Below are positions 44,241 through 52,373 of a DNA stretch of 64,000 nt, in pieces. A program made the position numbers and the translations under genes. The DNA is taken from the NCBI RefSeq assembly GCF_002428305.1, contig NZ_DIVJ01000050.1, positions 62,001-126,000 of the forward strand, written 5' to 3'. The first letter of the stretch is position 1; each line of letters begins with the position of its first letter. The stretch is from Flavobacterium sp. UBA6135 (lineage in GTDB: Bacteria; Bacteroidota; Bacteroidia; Flavobacteriales; Flavobacteriaceae). A model generated the notes under the pieces. That model saw only the letters and a list, made by a program, of their open reading frames with translations, had not been told where the DNA came from and ran no database searches.

Positions 44241-45080
44241 ATGGAAATTATTGAAAAATTAAAAGACATTTTAGGACTAAGTCTAATAAAAACTGAAGAT
44301 GTTAATCTGACATTAGGAGCTATTATTGCATTGATAGTAGCCTTTTTAATTACAAGTTACTTACTAAAATTTATTAGAAAAGTTATAACAAGGAATCTTC
44401 CGGATGAAGATAAAAACAAGTTTGTCAGTATTTTTCAATTTGTTCAATATTTAGTTTATCTTTTTGTTATCATGTTTACACTCAATGCATCCGGTGTAAA
44501 CATAAGTGTCTTGCTTACCGCCTCTGCAGCAATATTTCTTGGATTAGGTTTTGCATTACAACAACTTTTCCAAGATTTGATTTCCGGAATTTTAATAATT
44601 TTGGATCAATCATTACGAGTGGGTGATATCATTGAAATAGATGGAAAAGTTTGTAAAGTTGAAAAAATAAGCCTTCGATCTACCAAAGCGGTTACCAGAA
44701 ATCAGCGTGTAATGGTGATTCCCAATCATAAATTTTTAACCGATATTTTGTTTAATTGGACGCAAAACAGCAACATCATTCGCGAAAATATTGAAGTTGG
44801 AGTAGCTTATGGCTCCGATACGGAATTGGTAAAACAAATCTTGATTGCTTGTGCGACTAAACATGAAAGTGTTTTAAAAATTCCTGAACCTGTTGTGATG
44901 TTTGAAGATTTTGGCGATTCGTCATTAGATTTTGCGGTTTACTTTTTTGTAGATGATGCCTTCACAGTTCCAAGAGTTAAAAGCGAACTCCGATTTGAAA
45001 TTGACAAACAATTTAGAGCCAATAAAGTTTCTATTCCGTTTCCACAACGCGATGTTCATTTATTCCAACCCAAATTTTAA
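44241..45080 (+). CDS. Small-conductance mechanosensitive ion channel (MscS family)
   Basis: This 279-residue protein is close to the length of E. coli MscS (286). It has three membrane segments (about residues 26-45, 65-83 and 88-110). The third is rich in Gly and Ala (TASAAIFLGLGFALQQLFQDLISG) and lines the pore. The beta domain follows (LRVGDIIEIDGKVCKVEKISLRST, NHKFLTDILFNWTQ). It would protect against hypo-osmotic shock. It lies between the ABC exporter and the response regulator with very short gaps, suggesting one operon. Confidence 0.95.
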   Translation: MEIIEKLKDILGLSLIKTEDVNLTLGAIIALIVAFLITSYLLKFIRKVITRNLPDEDKNKFVSIFQFVQYLVYLFVIMFTLNASGVNISVLLTASAAIFLGLGFALQQLFQDLISGILIILDQSLRVGDIIEIDGKVCKVEKISLRSTKAVTRNQRVMVIPNHKFLTDILFNWTQNSNIIRENIEVGVAYGSDTELVKQILIACATKHESVLKIPEPVVMFEDFGDSSLDFAVYFFVDDAFTVPRVKSELRFEIDKQFRANKVSIPFPQRDVHLFQPKF

Positions 45081-45095
45081 AATAAAAACAGAATT

Positions 45096-46259
45096 ATGCC
45101 AAAAATATTAATCATAGAAGACGAAGCAGCCATCCGAAGAGTGTTAACCAAAATTCTTTCGGAAGAAAATGATACGTATCAAGTAGAAGAAGCCGAAGAC
45201 GGACTTTCGGGTATTGAAAAAATTAAAAATGAAGACTACGATTTAGTGCTTTGCGACATCAAAATGCCTAAAATGGATGGGGTAGAAGTGCTCGAAGCCG
45301 TTAAAAAAATTAAACCTGAAATTCCGATGGTCATGATTTCAGGTCATGGTGATTTGGAAACGGCAGTCAATACGATGCGATTGGGAGCGTTTGATTATAT
45401 CTCAAAACCACCGGATTTGAATCGATTATTAAACACGGTTCGAAATGCATTAGACAGAAAGCAACTGGTTGTTGAGAATAAAATTCTAAAAAAGAAAGTT
45501 AGCAAAAATTATGAGATGATTGGTCAATCACAGCCAATTAATCATATTAAAGAGATGATTGAAAAAGTGGCTCCAACAGAAGCCCGTGTTTTGATTACCG
45601 GCCCAAACGGAACAGGAAAAGAGTTGGTAGCTCATCAATTGCATGAAAAGAGTGAACGTGCTGCTTTTCCAATTGTGGAAGTGAACTGTGCGGCCATTCC
45701 ATCTGAATTAATTGAAAGTGAATTATTTGGTCATGTAAAAGGAGCCTTTACTTCTGCGGTTAAAGACCGTGCCGGAAAATTTGAAGCTGCTGATGGCGGA
45801 ACGATTTTTTTGGATGAAATTGGTGATATGAGTTTAGCCGCTCAAGCCAAAGTATTGCGAGCTTTACAGGAAAATTTAGTGCAAAGAGTCGGAGCTGATA
45901 AAGACATCAAAGTGAATGTTCGAGTGATTGCTGCAACGAACAAAGATTTACAAAAAGAAATTACAGAAGGTCGTTTTCGTGAAGATTTGTATCATCGTTT
46001 GGCAGTTATATTAATTAAAGTTCCTGCTTTGAATGAAAGAAGAGATGATATTCCGTTGTTGATTGAGCATTTTGCCACCAAAATTTCAGAAGAACAAGGC
46101 AACGTGGCGAAACAATTTACTCCAGCTGCAATTAAATTATTGCAAGAATACGATTGGACGGGAAATATTCGCGAACTTCGCAACGTGGTAGAACGTTTGA
46201 TTATTCTTGGCGGAAGTGAAATTTCGGAGAATGATGTGAAGCTTTTTGCGAGTAAATAG
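45096..46259 (+). CDS. NtrC-family response regulator lacking a DNA-binding domain
   Basis: This 387-residue protein has a receiver domain with phospho-acceptor Asp54 (LCDIKMPKMDG) and conserved Lys104 (ISKPP). A sigma-54 interaction AAA+ ATPase follows: Walker A TGPNGTGKE near residues 169-176, GAFTSA at 216-221 where GAFTGA is usual, Walker B GGTIFLDEIGD, and the arginine-containing FREDLYHRL. The chain ends about 10 residues after the AAA+ lid (RNVVERLIILGG). No C-terminal Fis-type helix-turn-helix is present, so it probably activates sigma-54 from solution or through a partner. No partner kinase is adjacent. Confidence 0.94.
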   Translation: MPKILIIEDEAAIRRVLTKILSEENDTYQVEEAEDGLSGIEKIKNEDYDLVLCDIKMPKMDGVEVLEAVKKIKPEIPMVMISGHGDLETAVNTMRLGAFDYISKPPDLNRLLNTVRNALDRKQLVVENKILKKKVSKNYEMIGQSQPINHIKEMIEKVAPTEARVLITGPNGTGKELVAHQLHEKSERAAFPIVEVNCAAIPSELIESELFGHVKGAFTSAVKDRAGKFEAADGGTIFLDEIGDMSLAAQAKVLRALQENLVQRVGADKDIKVNVRVIAATNKDLQKEITEGRFREDLYHRLAVILIKVPALNERRDDIPLLIEHFATKISEEQGNVAKQFTPAAIKLLQEYDWTGNIRELRNVVERLIILGGSEISENDVKLFASK

Positions 46260-46263
46260 AAAG

Positions 46264-46326
46264 AGTGATTAGTGAATAGTAATTAGTGATTAGCTGCTAA
46301 TTACTATTCACTAATTACTAATCACT
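46264..46326. repeat. Inverted pair of heptamer arrays before the DEAD-box-like gene
   Basis: The left arm (46264-46294) is four 7-bp units: AGTGATT, AGTGAAT, AGTAATT, AGTGATT, then AGC. The right arm (46296-46326) is GCT, then AATTACT, ATTCACT, AATTACT, AATCACT. The arms are complementary at 26 of 31 positions around a one-base centre. The element lies between the regulator stop and the ATG at 46337. Confidence 0.85.
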
Positions 46327-46336
46327 TTAAAAATAT

Positions 46337-46948
46337 ATGCAACTAAAAAAAATAAACCTAAAACTTCAACAAGCCCTTATCGAATGTGGTTTGACTGAAG
46401 CGAATGAAATACAACAGGCAACTTTTTCTACATTAAAAAGTGGAGCAGATGCGGTTATTCAATCTCCAGCCGGAAGTGGAAAAACAACGACTTTGGTGCT
46501 TAATGTTATTCAACGATTAGAAAAAGCAGTCGGCGAAAGTACAAGAGCTTTAATTGTTGTAGAAAACCGCGATAAAGTAACCGAAATGGTTGATTTATTT
46601 GAAAAATTTGGTGACTTTTTAGATTTACGTGTCATTGGTGTTCATGAAAGAGGTGATATTGATTTTGATAAAAACCAAATTTCGTTAGGAATGGATGTTT
46701 TGATTGGCACGCCAACTAAGATTAACGATATGTTTGCATCTGCCGGATTCAATATGAATACCATTAAAATATTTGTGGTGGATGATGCCGAAGTGATGTT
46801 TAGAAACCGAATGGATGCCATCATTCTTAGACTTTCATTAAGTGTAGAAAAAACACAACGGGTTTTCTTCTGTTCAACCATAACCGAACGAGTAGAAGTA
46901 TTAGCCGATAAAATCATGATAGAACCCGTCTTTTTTGAAGCAGAATAG
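46337..46948 (+). CDS. DEAD/DEAH-box helicase-like protein with one RecA domain
   Basis: This 203-residue protein has only the first RecA-like domain of a DEAD-box RNA helicase. It has a Q-motif-like region (LIECGLTEANEIQQATF), motif I SPAGSGKTTTL (residues 43-53), motif Ib-like GTPTKI, motif II VDDAE (148-152) and motif III-like CSTIT (179-183). The second RecA domain (motifs IV-VI) is missing, and the stop codon is followed by a different short gene, not by a remnant. It therefore appears to be an established short protein and not a recent truncation. It could bind RNA and ATP but is unlikely to unwind RNA alone. Confidence 0.85.
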   Translation: MQLKKINLKLQQALIECGLTEANEIQQATFSTLKSGADAVIQSPAGSGKTTTLVLNVIQRLEKAVGESTRALIVVENRDKVTEMVDLFEKFGDFLDLRVIGVHERGDIDFDKNQISLGMDVLIGTPTKINDMFASAGFNMNTIKIFVVDDAEVMFRNRMDAIILRLSLSVEKTQRVFFCSTITERVEVLADKIMIEPVFFEAE

Positions 46949-46961
46949 TTCACCGAATTAT

Positions 46962-47002
46962 AACTCGCAACTCGCAACTTTTAAACCTTAAAACCGAATC
47001 CT
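46962..47002. repeat. Degenerate heptamer array running into the DUF2007 start codon
   Basis: Units of 7 bp: AACTCGC, AACTCGC, AACTTTT, AAACCTT, AAAACCG, then AATCCT immediately before the ATG at 47003. The first two are identical; the rest keep the phase through their leading A run. Confidence 0.55.
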
Positions 47003-47221
47003 ATGGGCATGATGAAAATATTTTCCGGAAGTGAAATTTTAGCTTCCGCATTAAAAGAAAAAATAGAAGAAATTGGCGTAGAAGTGCTCCAGAAAGATAA
47101 CATTCAATCTGCTCGTTTGGGTGGTTTTGGCAATTTAGATTTAGCTGTAGAATTGTTTATTGATGAACGACACTTTGGTAAAGTAGCAGAAGTTGTGGAG
47201 AAGTTTAGGATGAGTATTTAA
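47003..47221 (+). CDS. DUF2007 domain protein (putative signal transducing protein)
   Basis: This 72-residue protein fits the DUF2007 family: KIFSGSEILASALKEKIEEIGVEVLQKDN, then a short beta strand pair and VELFIDERHFGKVAEVVEKF. It is a small ferredoxin-like-fold cytoplasmic protein related to PII-like or ACT-like regulators; its ligand is unknown. It follows the helicase-like gene by 54 bases containing the heptamer array. A second in-frame ATG at 47009 is possible. Confidence 0.85.
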   Translation: MGMMKIFSGSEILASALKEKIEEIGVEVLQKDNIQSARLGGFGNLDLAVELFIDERHFGKVAEVVEKFRMSI

Positions 47222-47256
47222 AATTTACTTTTGGACCTGACAGGTTTAAATTTATA

Positions 47257-48480
47257 TCACCTAAAAATCTTCAAATAATAAGCCAAAACCGAAATAAACA
47301 CGCCAAAAACTCCAATAAAAGCAAACGAATACCTCAAGCTGGTTAGTTCAGCAATATGTCCGATAATTGGTGGTCCCATTAAAAATCCTAAGAAACTAAT
47401 TCCGGTTACAATGGTTAAAGCTTCGCTTGTCGGTAATGTTGTAATTCGTCCTGTTGTGCTGTAAACGATTGGAATGACATTCGAAACGCCAAACCCAACC
47501 ATCATAAATGCAATGGTACTCGGAATTAAAAATGGAAAAGCAACAGCAGTATACAATCCCAAGGAAATAGTGATTCCACTGACAAGGAGTATTTTTTGTG
47601 CTCCGTATTTTTTAACTAAAATATCACTCAAAAATCGTCCGGAAGCCATTGTAATCATAAATGAAGTATAACCTAAAATAACCAAAGACCCGGGTGCTTT
47701 TACTACATCTTTGAAATAAACACCGCTCCAATCAAACATAATTCCTTCACTAGCTAAACAACAAAATCCAATTACACCAAGCCAAATCAACGATTTATCC
47801 GGCATTCTGAATTTTGGTTTTGCAATATCAATTGCTTGTTGAACTGCTTTCACCTTAATTAAAAAACGATAATTGATAAAAATGATTAAACCCACAACTC
47901 CAAAAACAATAATGAAATGTTGATAAGGAGAAAGTTCAAAAGCCATCATCACCAAACCAACTAACGCTCCAAAAAAACCGGCTAAACTCCATGAACCGTG
48001 AAACGAACCCATAATTGGCTTTCTGAAAATTTGTTCTGTATAAACACCTTGTGTGTTGATGGAAATATTACTGAAATTTCCGCAAACTCCAAACAAATAC
48101 AACCCCAATGCTAATTGCCAAGTTTCTTCTGCCAAGCCAATATTGGTTAAACAAAATGCATAAAATGGTAAGGCAAACAACAATACTTTTCTACTTCCAA
48201 AACGCGTAACTATTTTTCCTGAAAAAGGCATAGCTGTTAATTGCCCGATTGGAAGAGCAAATAAAATAGTGCCTAATTCTCCTTCACTTAAATCCAAAAA
48301 TGATTTGATATCCGGAATTCTACTTGCCCAAGAAGCAAAGCAAAATCCCATCCCAAAATAAAAAAAAGACATCGCCAAACGAATTCTGTTCAAATACGTT
48401 TGTTTCGCTTTCCGATAGCTTTTTTTATGCTTTTGTTTCGGAATAATCTTCCCTAGAAAGCTGTAGTCAAATAAAGGCAT
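47257..48480 (-). CDS. MFS transporter
   Basis: This 407-residue protein has 12 predicted membrane segments in two groups of six, with an N-terminal basic stretch (KIIPKQKHKKSYRKAKQTYLNR). MFS features include GMGFCFASWASRIPDIKSFLDLSEGELGTILFALPIGQL in the first two helices and FGSRKVLL between helices 2 and 3. It resembles the YbjJ-like group of putative sugar or drug efflux proteins; the substrate is unknown. The ATG at 48480 is preferred to an in-frame TTG at 48525. Confidence 0.9.
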   Translation of the reverse strand: MPLFDYSFLGKIIPKQKHKKSYRKAKQTYLNRIRLAMSFFYFGMGFCFASWASRIPDIKSFLDLSEGELGTILFALPIGQLTAMPFSGKIVTRFGSRKVLLFALPFYAFCLTNIGLAEETWQLALGLYLFGVCGNFSNISINTQGVYTEQIFRKPIMGSFHGSWSLAGFFGALVGLVMMAFELSPYQHFIIVFGVVGLIIFINYRFLIKVKAVQQAIDIAKPKFRMPDKSLIWLGVIGFCCLASEGIMFDWSGVYFKDVVKAPGSLVILGYTSFMITMASGRFLSDILVKKYGAQKILLVSGITISLGLYTAVAFPFLIPSTIAFMMVGFGVSNVIPIVYSTTGRITTLPTSEALTIVTGISFLGFLMGPPIIGHIAELTSLRYSFAFIGVFGVFISVLAYYLKIFR

Positions 48481-48659
48481 AGGTTTATTGGCTGATTGAG
48501 ACCGTAAAATTAAATAAAAAAACAAGGTCTGAGCTTGATTATGATTACATTGGCTTACTTAGTATCTATTTCTCAAGAATAGTTCAAGCAATTTATCAAT
48601 ACCAAAAATAATTGTCATACTAATTATCATTTTCAAACTTCAAGATTCCACAAATCGAT

Positions 48660-48667
48660 TATATTTG
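48660..48667 (+). promoter_or_regulatory. Putative -7 element for the ABC-F gene
   Basis: TATATTTG matches TAnnTTTG. Transcription would begin around 48672-48675, exactly where the octamer array begins, so the whole leader would consist of repeats. Confidence 0.55.
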
Positions 48668-48671
48668 CACC

Positions 48672-48735
48672 TTGAAAATTTGAACATTCGAAAATCCAAA
48701 AATCGAATAATCTAAAAATCCAACAATCTAAAATG
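48672..48735 (+). repeat. Degenerate octamer array (8 x 8 bp) forming the ABC-F 5' leader
   Basis: Eight consecutive 8-bp units: TTGAAAAT, TTGAACAT, TCGAAAAT, CCAAAAAT, CGAATAAT, CTAAAAAT, CCAACAAT, CTAAAATG. The consensus is close to YYRAAAAT. The last unit contains the ATG at 48733. Confidence 0.85.
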
Positions 48736-50367
48736 ATTACAGTAAACGATATCTCCGTTCACTTTAGCGGAACCACTTTGTTCAGCGATGTTTCTTTTGC
48801 CATCAATGAAAACGACAAAATTGCCTTGATGGGAAAAAACGGTGCCGGCAAATCGACACTTTTAAAGATAATTGCAGGAGAAAGTAAACCGTCCACCGGA
48901 AATGTTTCTGTACCAAGAGATGCCGTGGTTGCCTATTTGCCTCAACATTTATTGACGCAAGACGGTTCGACTGTCATGGAAGAAGCTTCAAAAGCTTTTG
49001 GAGAAATCTTCAAAATGAAAGCTGAAATCGACGAAATTAATGAGCAGTTAACCATCCGAACCGATTATGAAAGTGATGATTACATGAAGTTAATTGAACG
49101 AGTTTCCGATTTGAGCGAGAAATTTTATGCCATTGAAGAAATCAATTATGAAGCCGAAGTTGAAAAAATATTAACCGGATTAGGATTTGAAAGAACCGAT
49201 TTCACACGTCAAACTTCCGAATTTTCCGGAGGTTGGAGAATGCGTATTGAGTTAGCCAAAATCCTTCTACGCAAACCCGACTTGATTCTTCTCGATGAGC
49301 CAACCAATCACATGGATATCGAAAGTATTCAATGGTTAGAAGATTTTTTAATCAATTCAGCCAAGGCAGTTGTGGTCATTTCACACGATAGAGCTTTTGT
49401 AGATAACATCACCAATAGAACCATCGAAGTGACGATGGGACGTATTTATGACTACAAAGCAAAATATACCCATTATTTAGAACTCAGAAAAGACCGAAGA
49501 ATTCACCAACAAAAAGCCTACGACGAACAGCAAAAAATGATTGCCGATAATCAAACGTTTATCGATCGTTTTAAAGGCACTTTTTCTAAAACAGATGCTG
49601 TTCAATCACGTGTAAAAATGCTTGAAAAACTCGTTTTAGTTCAAGTTGATGAGGTCGATACCTCGGCATTAAAATTAAAATTTCCTCCTGCCATTCGCTC
49701 AGGTCAATATCCTGTAATCGTTAAAGATTTAGAAAAATCGTATGGCGATAAATTGATTTTTAAAGATGCCAATATTGTGATTGAAAGAGGCGACAAAGTT
49801 GCTTTTGTGGGTAAAAATGGCGAAGGAAAATCAACCATGATCAAAGCCATCATGAAAGAAATCGAAATCAACGGAGGAAGCGTAGAAATCGGTCACAACG
49901 CACAAATTGGTTATTTTGCTCAAAATCAAGCCTCGTTATTAGACGAAAATGCAACCATTTTTGAAACCATTGACGACATTGCCGTGGGCGACGTGCGGAC
50001 GCAAATAAAAAACATACTTGGAGCTTTTATGTTTCATGGAGACGATATCACCAAAAAAGTAAAAGTGCTTTCCGGTGGCGAAAAAACCCGCTTGGCCATG
50101 ATAAAATTATTGCTTGAACCGGTGAATTTGCTTATTCTTGATGAGCCGTCCAACCACTTAGATATGAAAACCAAAGACATCATTAAAGATGCGTTGCGAG
50201 ATTTTGATGGTACGTTAATTCTCGTTTCACACGACCGTGATTTTCTTGATGGCTTGGCGACCAAAGTCTTTGAATTTGGCAACAAACGCGTCAAAGAACA
50301 TTTTGAAGATATCAAAGGATTCTTGGCTATGAAAAAAATGGAAAACCTTCGCGAAATTGAAAAATAA
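48733..50367 (+). CDS. ABC-F family ATP-binding protein
   Basis: This 544-residue soluble protein has two ABC domains without membrane segments. The first Walker A is GKNGAGKST (about residue 35) with signature FSGGWRMR and Walker B LILLDEPTNHMD. The second is GKNGEGKST with LSGGEKTR and LLILDEPSNHLD. A charged linker (about residues 235-310) joins them. ABC-F proteins such as EttA, Uup and YbiT act on ribosomes at the E site; assignment to a subgroup needs a tree. The full 5' leader is an octamer array, and a bidirectional terminator follows. Confidence 0.95.
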   Translation: MITVNDISVHFSGTTLFSDVSFAINENDKIALMGKNGAGKSTLLKIIAGESKPSTGNVSVPRDAVVAYLPQHLLTQDGSTVMEEASKAFGEIFKMKAEIDEINEQLTIRTDYESDDYMKLIERVSDLSEKFYAIEEINYEAEVEKILTGLGFERTDFTRQTSEFSGGWRMRIELAKILLRKPDLILLDEPTNHMDIESIQWLEDFLINSAKAVVVISHDRAFVDNITNRTIEVTMGRIYDYKAKYTHYLELRKDRRIHQQKAYDEQQKMIADNQTFIDRFKGTFSKTDAVQSRVKMLEKLVLVQVDEVDTSALKLKFPPAIRSGQYPVIVKDLEKSYGDKLIFKDANIVIERGDKVAFVGKNGEGKSTMIKAIMKEIEINGGSVEIGHNAQIGYFAQNQASLLDENATIFETIDDIAVGDVRTQIKNILGAFMFHGDDITKKVKVLSGGEKTRLAMIKLLLEPVNLLILDEPSNHLDMKTKDIIKDALRDFDGTLILVSHDRDFLDGLATKVFEFGNKRVKEHFEDIKGFLAMKKMENLREIEK

Positions 50368-50386
50368 TTTCTGGAATAAAATTATC

Positions 50387-50425
50387 AAAACTGTCATCAT
50401 TTTTAATGTTGGCAGTTTTTTTATT
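50387..50425. terminator. Bidirectional terminator after the ABC-F gene
   Basis: AAAACTGTC (50387-50395) pairs with GGCAGTTTT (50411-50419), with one G-T pair, and is followed by T. It separates the ABC-F gene from the convergent gene ending at 50421. Confidence 0.75.
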
Positions 50426-51239
50426 GATGTAGTGTCAGTTTGTAAATAGTAGATTCTAATAGATTAGCATCATTATCTTCACACAATAAAAACTCTAAAA
50501 CGCTATCTTGTTTTCTAAAAAATGTTATGCCTTCAAACTTGTGAGTATCTGAAATTTTTTTAGTAAAATTAATTTCTAAACTCTCAGGGGTTAAGCTCCC
50601 GATAATGCTTCCCACAACTTCACCATCGTCAAAAGTGGAATTGGAATTTTCTGCAGCAGCTAAAAAATAAATAGTATTTGAAACCAAAACAGCATCAGTA
50701 AAAGTAGCTGCAACACCATTAATTTTTGGTAAATCAATTGGTTGAAAACGCACCTCTTTTTTTTGTTCATCCAATATAAAAACGCCATTTTTTGCTCCAA
50801 TACCATTTCCTCGTTGGAATAATAATGTTTTATTTTGATAATAAACGACACCTTCAATATTGAAATCTTCTGCCGAAATTCCCGATTTAATTTTCAAACT
50901 ATCGTGTTGAATTTTAATATTTCGTTCTTTAACGGTTTCGTTTTTCAAATTATAAATATAAAGTGCGTTGCGATTTTCACTCGATCCCGAACCAAAAATA
51001 TAAAGTTGATTGTTGAATAAAGTGATTGACTCAAAATCGGGTTTTTCTTTTTTTGGTATATTTTCTGAAGCATTTTCAATCAAAGCAATTTTATTGAGTT
51101 TCTCATCTTCAAAGGAATAATTGTATAAATAAGAACTATTGTCTGAGATTAAAAAAAGTTCGTTTTGAGTAAAAACTAAACCTGAAGCGGCTCCAATTCC
51201 TAAAATATGTAAAAAAACTTCTAACTGAAAGTTCTGCAT
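50421..51239 (-). CDS. DUF6929-like beta-propeller protein of unknown function
   Basis: This 272-residue protein has repeated short beta-strand blocks suggestive of a propeller (SGLVFTQNELFLISDNSSYLY, PDFESITLFNNQLYIFGSGSS, FNIEGVVYYQNKTLLFQRGNG, HKFEGITFFRKQDSVLEFLLCEDND). The pattern of FES-, FNIEG- and KFEG- starts recalls esterase-like or DUF6929 proteins, an assignment from memory and not certain. There is no clear signal peptide, although the N-terminus is moderately hydrophobic. It is convergent with the ABC-F gene and divergent from ppk2. Confidence 0.7.
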   Translation of the reverse strand: MQNFQLEVFLHILGIGAASGLVFTQNELFLISDNSSYLYNYSFEDEKLNKIALIENASENIPKKEKPDFESITLFNNQLYIFGSGSSENRNALYIYNLKNETVKERNIKIQHDSLKIKSGISAEDFNIEGVVYYQNKTLLFQRGNGIGAKNGVFILDEQKKEVRFQPIDLPKINGVAATFTDAVLVSNTIYFLAAAENSNSTFDDGEVVGSIIGSLTPESLEINFTKKISDTHKFEGITFFRKQDSVLEFLLCEDNDANLLESTIYKLTLHQ

Positions 51240-51287
51240 AATTTTTCGTATTTTGGTATAAATTTAAACATTATAATTTGTTTTACT

Positions 51288-52169
51288 ATGAAAAACATTA
51301 ATCCGCACCAATTTAAAGTTGCGGCACCCATACATCTCAAAGACGTTCCAACCTTTTTTAATGTTGAAACCTCTGAAAAGAAAAAAGAAAAAGAAATCCA
51401 AAAAGTGCGTGAAAAGTTAAGTAAACTTCAAGACATAATGTATGCTCACAATCGCTATGGCGTTTTGATTTGCTTGCAAGGAATGGATACTGCCGGAAAA
51501 GACAGTTTGATTCGCGAAGTTTTCAAAGAAATCAATGCCAGAGGTGTTGTGGTTCACAGTTTTAAAACACCGCATTCCACAGAGTTAGAACACGATTTTT
51601 TGTGGCGGCATTACTTGGCTTTGCCCGAAAAAGGAAAGTTTTCAGTTTTTAACAGAACCCATTATGAAAATGTTTTAGTGACGCGAGTGCATCCCTATTA
51701 TATTATGAATGAAAATATTCCGGGTATCGAATCGGTAGACGACATAACTCCTGAATTTTGGGAGAAAAGATTTGAAAGCATCAATGATTTTGAAAAACAC
51801 ATTACCAGAAATGGCGTTGTGATATTGAAGTTTTTTTTACATTTAAGCAAAGAAGAACAGCGTGAACGATTGATTCGAAGATTAGAAACCGAGAAGCACA
51901 ATTGGAAATTTTCGCCCGGTGATTTGAAAGAAAGAGCTCTTTGGGATGACTACCAAAAATGTTATGAAGAAGCCATCAACAAAACCTCAAAACCACATGC
52001 TCCTTGGTACATTGTTCCGGCCGATAACAAAGAAACAGCCCGATATATTGTTGCAAAAACAATTCTTGATGAATTATCAAAAATAACAGACATCAAAGAA
52101 CCTGAATTAGACGATAAAGTCAAAGAAAATATTGCCATGTATCGTGATATGTTGAAGGCTGAAAAGTAA
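51288..52169 (+). CDS. Polyphosphate kinase 2 family protein
   Basis: This 293-residue PPK2 protein uses inorganic polyphosphate to phosphorylate nucleotides. Visible motifs are the Walker A-like GMDTAGKDS (residues 65-73), the FNRTHYENVLVTRVHP block containing the second conserved motif, and the lid region KEEQRERLIRRLETEKHNWKFSPGD. The single-domain length suits class I or III PPK2; nucleotide preference (AMP or ADP) cannot be decided by eye. It stands alone, followed by the G+C-rich element. Confidence 0.93.
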   Translation: MKNINPHQFKVAAPIHLKDVPTFFNVETSEKKKEKEIQKVREKLSKLQDIMYAHNRYGVLICLQGMDTAGKDSLIREVFKEINARGVVVHSFKTPHSTELEHDFLWRHYLALPEKGKFSVFNRTHYENVLVTRVHPYYIMNENIPGIESVDDITPEFWEKRFESINDFEKHITRNGVVILKFFLHLSKEEQRERLIRRLETEKHNWKFSPGDLKERALWDDYQKCYEEAINKTSKPHAPWYIVPADNKETARYIVAKTILDELSKITDIKEPELDDKVKENIAMYRDMLKAEK

Positions 52170-52176
52170 TTTTTTT

Positions 52177-52252
52177 GGCCGCACAACTAGGATTTCCGCT
52201 GCTAACCCTGAAGGAAAGCGTGCCATCAATAATTTCCAATCATTAAGAAATT
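52177..52252 (+). other. G+C-rich foldable element between ppk2 and tamB
   Basis: The segment 52177-52224 is about 58% G+C in strongly AT-rich surroundings. It can fold as GGCCGC (52177-52182) with GCG-T-GCC (52218-52224) and TTTCC (52193-52197) with GGAAA (52213-52217). A second hairpin AATTTC/GAAATT follows (52231-52252). It begins 7 bases after the ppk2 stop. The T run is before the hairpin rather than after it, so it is not a normal terminator. No protein-coding frame was recognised. Confidence 0.4.
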
Positions 52253-52300
52253 CTATAACAAAACATTATAATTCTATAAACATTTATGCTGTCAGAAAAC

Positions 52301-52308
52301 TATCTTTG
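52301..52308 (+). promoter_or_regulatory. Putative -7 element for the tamB-tamA genes
   Basis: TATCTTTG matches TAnnTTTG and lies 65 bases upstream of the TTG start of the TamB-like gene. Confidence 0.45.
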
Positions 52309-52373
52309 TTAGGTGTGTGATTTTTTCTAATAGAAAATACCACCAAAAGCATCTTTAACCAAATCGGCAAATT

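Noticed and set aside
47235..47245. Palindrome ACCTGACAGGT between the DUF2007 and MFS genes
   Set aside because: It has 5-bp arms with a one-base centre, lies between convergent ends and has no T run. It could be chance and no function can be argued from one copy.
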